Shown here piece after piece: positions 6,297 through 8,889 of a stretch of DNA of 8,889 nucleotides. The notes under the pieces are model-generated. The model worked only from the letters and a program-made list of their open reading frames with translations, was not told the origin of the DNA and searched no databases. The position numbers and the translations under genes were made by a program. Position 1 is the stretch's first letter. The number at the start of each line of letters is the position of its first letter. This stretch comes from Nonlabens agnitus (lineage in GTDB: Bacteria; Bacteroidota; Bacteroidia; Flavobacteriales; Flavobacteriaceae). The stretch spans positions 1 through 8,889 of the forward strand of contig NZ_MQUC01000001.1 in assembly GCF_002994045.1 (NCBI RefSeq). The letters are read 5' to 3'.

Positions 6297-7666
6297 CGCC
6301 AGCCCAAGTACATCAACAACAATCTGATTTATTTAGAACCCGTAAAACCTTTGATGTCTCGTATCGTATCCAGGCTTTAAAAAAGCTCAAATCTGTTCTT
6401 GAGAAGAATGAAAACGAGGTTTATAAAGCCTTAAAACAGGATTTGGGCAAGAGCGAATTTGAAGCTTTTGTAACAGAGTTTCAGGTAGTGATGGGCGAAT
6501 TGGATACTTATATCAAAAAGACCAGAACGTGGTCTCGACCCAAAAAAGTGAGCGCAGCCCTACTCAACTTCCCATCTAAGGCGAGACGCTATCCAGAACC
6601 CTATGGCAATACATTGATCATCTCACCATGGAATTATCCTTTCCAGCTGGCACTTGCACCTTTAATAGGTGCAATTGCGGCAGGAAACACAGTGGTTTTG
6701 AAACCTAGCGAATTTTCCAGCGCAACCAGTGATTTGCTTAAACGAATATGTGAAGAAAGCTTTGAATCTGGACATGTGAATGTGGTTTTAGGCGATGGCG
6801 AGATCGCACAAGAACTCACCTCGCTATCTTGGGATTATATCTTTTTTACAGGAAGTCCTGGCGTAGGCAAAAAGATTTATCAGGCTGCTGCAAAGCATTT
6901 AACTCCAGTAACACTGGAACTAGGCGGTAAAAATCCTGCCGTTGTTCATGATAGTGCCAATCTTGAAGTGTGTGCCAAAAGAATTGCCTGGGCAAAGTTT
7001 CTCAATACCGGTCAAACCTGCATCGCTCCTGACTATCTGCTCGTTCACCATACCGTTAAAGCGAAGTTTGTGGAACAACTCAAGGCAGCGATTGTGGAGT
7101 TCTTTGGTGAGAATCCGCAAGAGAGCACAGATTACCCGCGTATCATAAGAGACGCTCATTTTGATGCACTTAAAGAAATGATCGATGATGGGACCATACT
7201 CTATGGCGGCGATAATGATAAGTCTGAATTGTACATCGCACCTACACTACTGGACGAGCCAGCACGCAAAAGCAAAGTGATGAAAGATGAAATCTTCGGC
7301 CCTATTTTGCCCATCATAAGTTACAAGGACAAGAGTGACCTAGAGCGATGGATCACGAGTTATGACAAGCCGTTAGGCGCTTACGTTTATGCGGGCGATA
7401 GTGATTTTACAGATTGGTTTATAGAACGTTTTTCATTTGGTGGTGGCGCCGTGAACGACAGTATGGTTCAGTTTTTGAACGAAAGATTACCCTTTGGTGG
7501 TGTTGGCACCAGCGGCATAGGCAGTTATCATGGAAAGAAAACTTTTGAAACCTTCAGCCATTATAAAAGCGTGGTGCATCGCGGCACTTGGTTGGATATT
7601 TCGTTGAAGTATCCACCATATAATAAGAGCATCTCGCTGGTCAAGAAATTCCTTAAGTGGATTTAG
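6293..7666 (+). CDS. Class 3 (ALDH3-type) aldehyde dehydrogenase
   Basis: This 457-residue enzyme is predicted to oxidise aldehydes to carboxylic acids with NAD(P)+; the class 3 family favours medium- and long-chain or aromatic aldehydes. Motifs in order are SPWNYPFQLALAP, the cofactor-binding KPSE, FTGSPGVGKKIY, ELGGKNPA with general base E209, the nucleophile C243 in NTGQTCIAPDY, and EIFGP with E333, then RLPFGGVGTSGIG. E209, C243 and E333 have the same numbering as in rat ALDH3A1, as I recall it, which supports the class 3 call. The C-terminus ends in a hydrophobic/basic tail (SISLVKKFLKWI) that might touch membranes; this is a guess. The ATG at 6293 lies in ATGA overlapping the previous stop. 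It is the last gene of the operon, and its natural substrate is unknown. Confidence 0.93.
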   Translation: MTPAQVHQQQSDLFRTRKTFDVSYRIQALKKLKSVLEKNENEVYKALKQDLGKSEFEAFVTEFQVVMGELDTYIKKTRTWSRPKKVSAALLNFPSKARRYPEPYGNTLIISPWNYPFQLALAPLIGAIAAGNTVVLKPSEFSSATSDLLKRICEESFESGHVNVVLGDGEIAQELTSLSWDYIFFTGSPGVGKKIYQAAAKHLTPVTLELGGKNPAVVHDSANLEVCAKRIAWAKFLNTGQTCIAPDYLLVHHTVKAKFVEQLKAAIVEFFGENPQESTDYPRIIRDAHFDALKEMIDDGTILYGGDNDKSELYIAPTLLDEPARKSKVMKDEIFGPILPIISYKDKSDLERWITSYDKPLGAYVYAGDSDFTDWFIERFSFGGGAVNDSMVQFLNERLPFGGVGTSGIGSYHGKKTFETFSHYKSVVHRGTWLDISLKYPPYNKSISLVKKFLKWI

Positions 7667-7726
7667 TCAAACACACTACTTAAAGCATCTTTTCAGGATG
7701 AAATTAAAAGGTTAAGTTGATGTTAT

Positions 7727-7746
7727 TTCGCTTTCGCGAAAGCGAA
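7727..7746. repeat. Perfect 20-bp palindrome in the intergenic spacer
   Basis: TTCGCTTTCGCGAAAGCGAA is a perfect inverted repeat with no loop. It lies 60 bp after the aldehyde dehydrogenase stop and 27 bp before the DUF2945 start, in the 107-bp spacer 7667-7773. No T-run follows, so it is not a standard intrinsic terminator. It could be a protein-binding site, an mRNA-end stabiliser or a copy of a dispersed repeat. Two related copies occur in this window. Confidence 0.75.
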
Positions 7747-7773
7747 CTTCTATTATCTTTAAAAGAAAAAACT

Positions 7774-7985
7774 ATGATTAAGGAAGGAACTAAAGTAAAA
7801 TGGGAATGGGGTAACGGTACTGCAGAAGGTACGGTGGAATCTACATTTACCAAAAAAGTGACTAGAACCATTGAGGGAAATGAAGTGACTAGAGACGGTG
7901 AGGAAGGAAATAAGGCCTTTATATCAAACAAGAAGACGGTAGCGCCGTTCTTAAACTAGAAAGTGAAGTAGAACGCGCCGATTAA
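7774..7985 (+). CDS. DUF2945 (hypervirulence-associated TUDOR-like) protein, frameshifted
   Basis: This small protein starts MIKEGTKVKWEWGNGTAEG and continues with TFTKKVTRTIEGNEVTRDG, the signature of the DUF2945 family, a TUDOR-like SH3-type fold of unknown function. As written the frame ends in TAG at 7957-7959 with an atypical tail (SNKKTVAPFLN). Adding a single T to the TTT at 7918-7920 restores FYIKQEDGSAVLKLESEVE, then RAD and a TAA at 7983-7985, the normal family ending, for a 70-residue product. I give the restored span. The ATG at 7774 is preferred over the TTG at 7717, because the upstream codons only translate the palindrome. The next gene starts 12 nt later. A deletion error is more likely than a real mutation, but this sequence alone cannot settle it. 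Confidence 0.75.
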
Positions 7986-7997
7986 TAAATCTCAATT

Positions 7998-8258
7998 ATG
8001 ATTCAACTTATCATGAGTGGCATGTCAGAATTTGTTGTGATTGCTATTATAGTAGCCATCATCATTTACGGCATCAATCTCTTTAATGACCATAAGGATA
8101 CGGTGGCCATAAAGTTGCGTAAAGATGGTAAGCATGAATATCACAAAGTCCCTGCAGAACCAAAAGATCAAACTTCAATAATGATAAAAATTGCGGTTTT
8201 TATACTCATTGCGAGTGTGCTTTATATACCTCTTGACTTCATTCTAAACCGATCATAA
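7998..8258 (+). CDS. Small two-helix membrane protein, unrecognised
   Basis: I do not recognise this 86-residue protein. It has two hydrophobic helices, about residues 12-29 (FVVIAIIVAIIIYGINLF) and 61-79 (IMIKIAVFILIASVLYIPL). Between them is a charged segment, NDHKDTVAIKLRKDGKHEYHKVPAEPKDQ, which resembles a short beta-hairpin or basic loop. Both ends are short, so a hairpin inner-membrane topology is likely; by the positive-inside rule the basic loop would be cytoplasmic. Starts at ATG 7998, 8013 or 8022 are all possible, and the last (MSEFVVIAI) would remove an atypical hydrophobic lead. It sits 12 nt after the DUF2945 gene and one base before the YciO-like gene, so co-transcription is likely. 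No function is assigned. Confidence 0.65.
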   Translation: MIQLIMSGMSEFVVIAIIVAIIIYGINLFNDHKDTVAIKLRKDGKHEYHKVPAEPKDQTSIMIKIAVFILIASVLYIPLDFILNRS

Positions 8259-8259
8259 C

Positions 8260-8877
8260 ATGGCAGAGCTAATCAAACTTTACGAAGAGAAAACCGACCA
8301 AAAACAATTGAAACGTATTGCTAAGGCAATGCGTGAAGGTGCACTGGTCATTTATCCAACAGACACAGTATATGGTCTAGGCTGTGATATTACCAATAAG
8401 GCTGCGATTGAAAAAATCGCACAGCTTAAAGGCGTGAAATCTGAGAAGGCCAACTTTTCCTTTATTTGTGAGGATTTGAGCAACTTGAGTGAATACACCA
8501 GTCAAATCGATTCTGGCACATTTAAAATATTAAAACGTAACCTTCCTGGTCCCTATACTTTTGTTTTGCCAGGAAATAACAATTTGCCCGGAATCTTTAA
8601 AAAGAAGAAAACAGTAGGTATACGCGTACCAGATAACAACATTGCTATAGGGCTTGTAAGAGCATTGGGCAATCCAATTATATCGACTTCCATCAAAGAT
8701 GAGGATGAAGTCCTTGAATACACCACAGACCCTAGTTTGATCCATGAGAAATGGGACAAATTAGTCGATTTTGTCATCGATGGTGGCGCTGGTGGTAATG
8801 TGGGTTCTACTGTTATTGATTTAACCACATCAGAACCTACTTTGATAAGAGAAGGAAAAGGAAGTACGGAGTTGTAG
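8260..8877 (+). CDS. YciO/TsaC/Sua5-family protein (threonylcarbamoyl-AMP synthase-like)
   Basis: The family makes threonylcarbamoyl-AMP from threonine, bicarbonate and ATP for the t6A37 modification of ANN-decoding tRNAs. This 205-residue protein has YPTDTVYGLGCDITNKAAIE (residues 32-51), then KANFSFICEDLSNLSEYT, LPGPYTFVLPG, TVGIRVPDN, NPIISTSIK and an ending STVIDLTTSEPTLIREGKGS. The length and the NFSFICEDLS and DGGAGGNVGSTVIDLT features look closer to E. coli YciO than to TsaC; YciO is a paralogue whose in vivo role is less certain. It lacks the C-terminal Sua5 domain. The ATG at 8260 follows the previous stop by one base. Only 12 bases remain to the right of its TAG, so its downstream neighbour is not visible. 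Confidence 0.88.
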   Translation: MAELIKLYEEKTDQKQLKRIAKAMREGALVIYPTDTVYGLGCDITNKAAIEKIAQLKGVKSEKANFSFICEDLSNLSEYTSQIDSGTFKILKRNLPGPYTFVLPGNNNLPGIFKKKKTVGIRVPDNNIAIGLVRALGNPIISTSIKDEDEVLEYTTDPSLIHEKWDKLVDFVIDGGAGGNVGSTVIDLTTSEPTLIREGKGSTEL

Positions 8878-8889
8878 AAATCCCTCGCT

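Noticed and set aside
7683..7705. CATC...GATG hairpin after the aldehyde dehydrogenase as a terminator
   Set aside because: The stem is only four pairs and no T-run follows.
1..8889. CRISPR array, tRNA, rRNA, transposase, prophage or toxin-antitoxin system
   Set aside because: No regularly spaced direct repeats, clover-leaf patterns or mobile-element protein motifs were seen on either strand.

Overview
The window looks like a chromosomal segment from a marine-type Flavobacteriaceae (Bacteroidota). I infer this from moderate-to-low G+C, a Bacteroidota-type promoter (TTTG / TAnnTTTG, 3522-3551), absence of obvious Shine-Dalgarno sequences, several TTG starts, the gene set DUF4834 - YfhO - glycosyltransferase, and copies of the palindrome TCGCTTTCGCGAAAGCGA. 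I recall that palindrome as scattered through genomes such as Nonlabens and relatives; I could not check this. No phage, transposase, CRISPR, tRNA or rRNA is visible, and the gene content is mostly ordinary core or conserved accessory genes.

Layout. (1) Positions 1-3484, minus strand, read right to left: a small DUF4834 membrane-anchored protein, a large multi-pass YfhO-family protein, and the N-terminal half of a family-4-like glycosyltransferase that runs off the left edge. This looks like one envelope-glycosylation operon. The last ~90 codons of yfhO and the visible glycosyltransferase are broken by about eight single-base indels, nearly all apparent deletions, in the first 1047 bases. (2) Positions 3485-3567: a short divergent intergenic region with a good plus-strand promoter. 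(3) Positions 3568-7666, plus strand: a tight operon of an outer-membrane beta-barrel protein, a YghO-like GNAT-fold acyltransferase, an RluA-type pseudouridine synthase and a class 3 aldehyde dehydrogenase. The last three overlap at TTGA and ATGA junctions, suggesting translational coupling. (4) Positions 7667-7773: a spacer holding a perfect 20-bp palindrome. (5) Positions 7774-8877, plus strand: a DUF2945 protein (frameshifted near its end), an unrecognised two-helix membrane protein, and a YciO/TsaC-family protein, closely packed.

The most interesting sequence-level signal is the palindrome family: a perfect spacer copy (7727-7746), a near-perfect copy inside the GNAT gene (4658-4676), and a composite copy inside the glycosyltransferase gene (274-312). 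In the composite copy the 18-bp palindrome is split by a second, 21-nt hairpin that adds exactly seven codons. The second point for the reader is the run of single-base indels. I read these as probable sequencing or assembly errors rather than true gene death, because each reading frame resumes with conserved protein sequence after every break. I did not find convincing evidence of a new multi-gene system.
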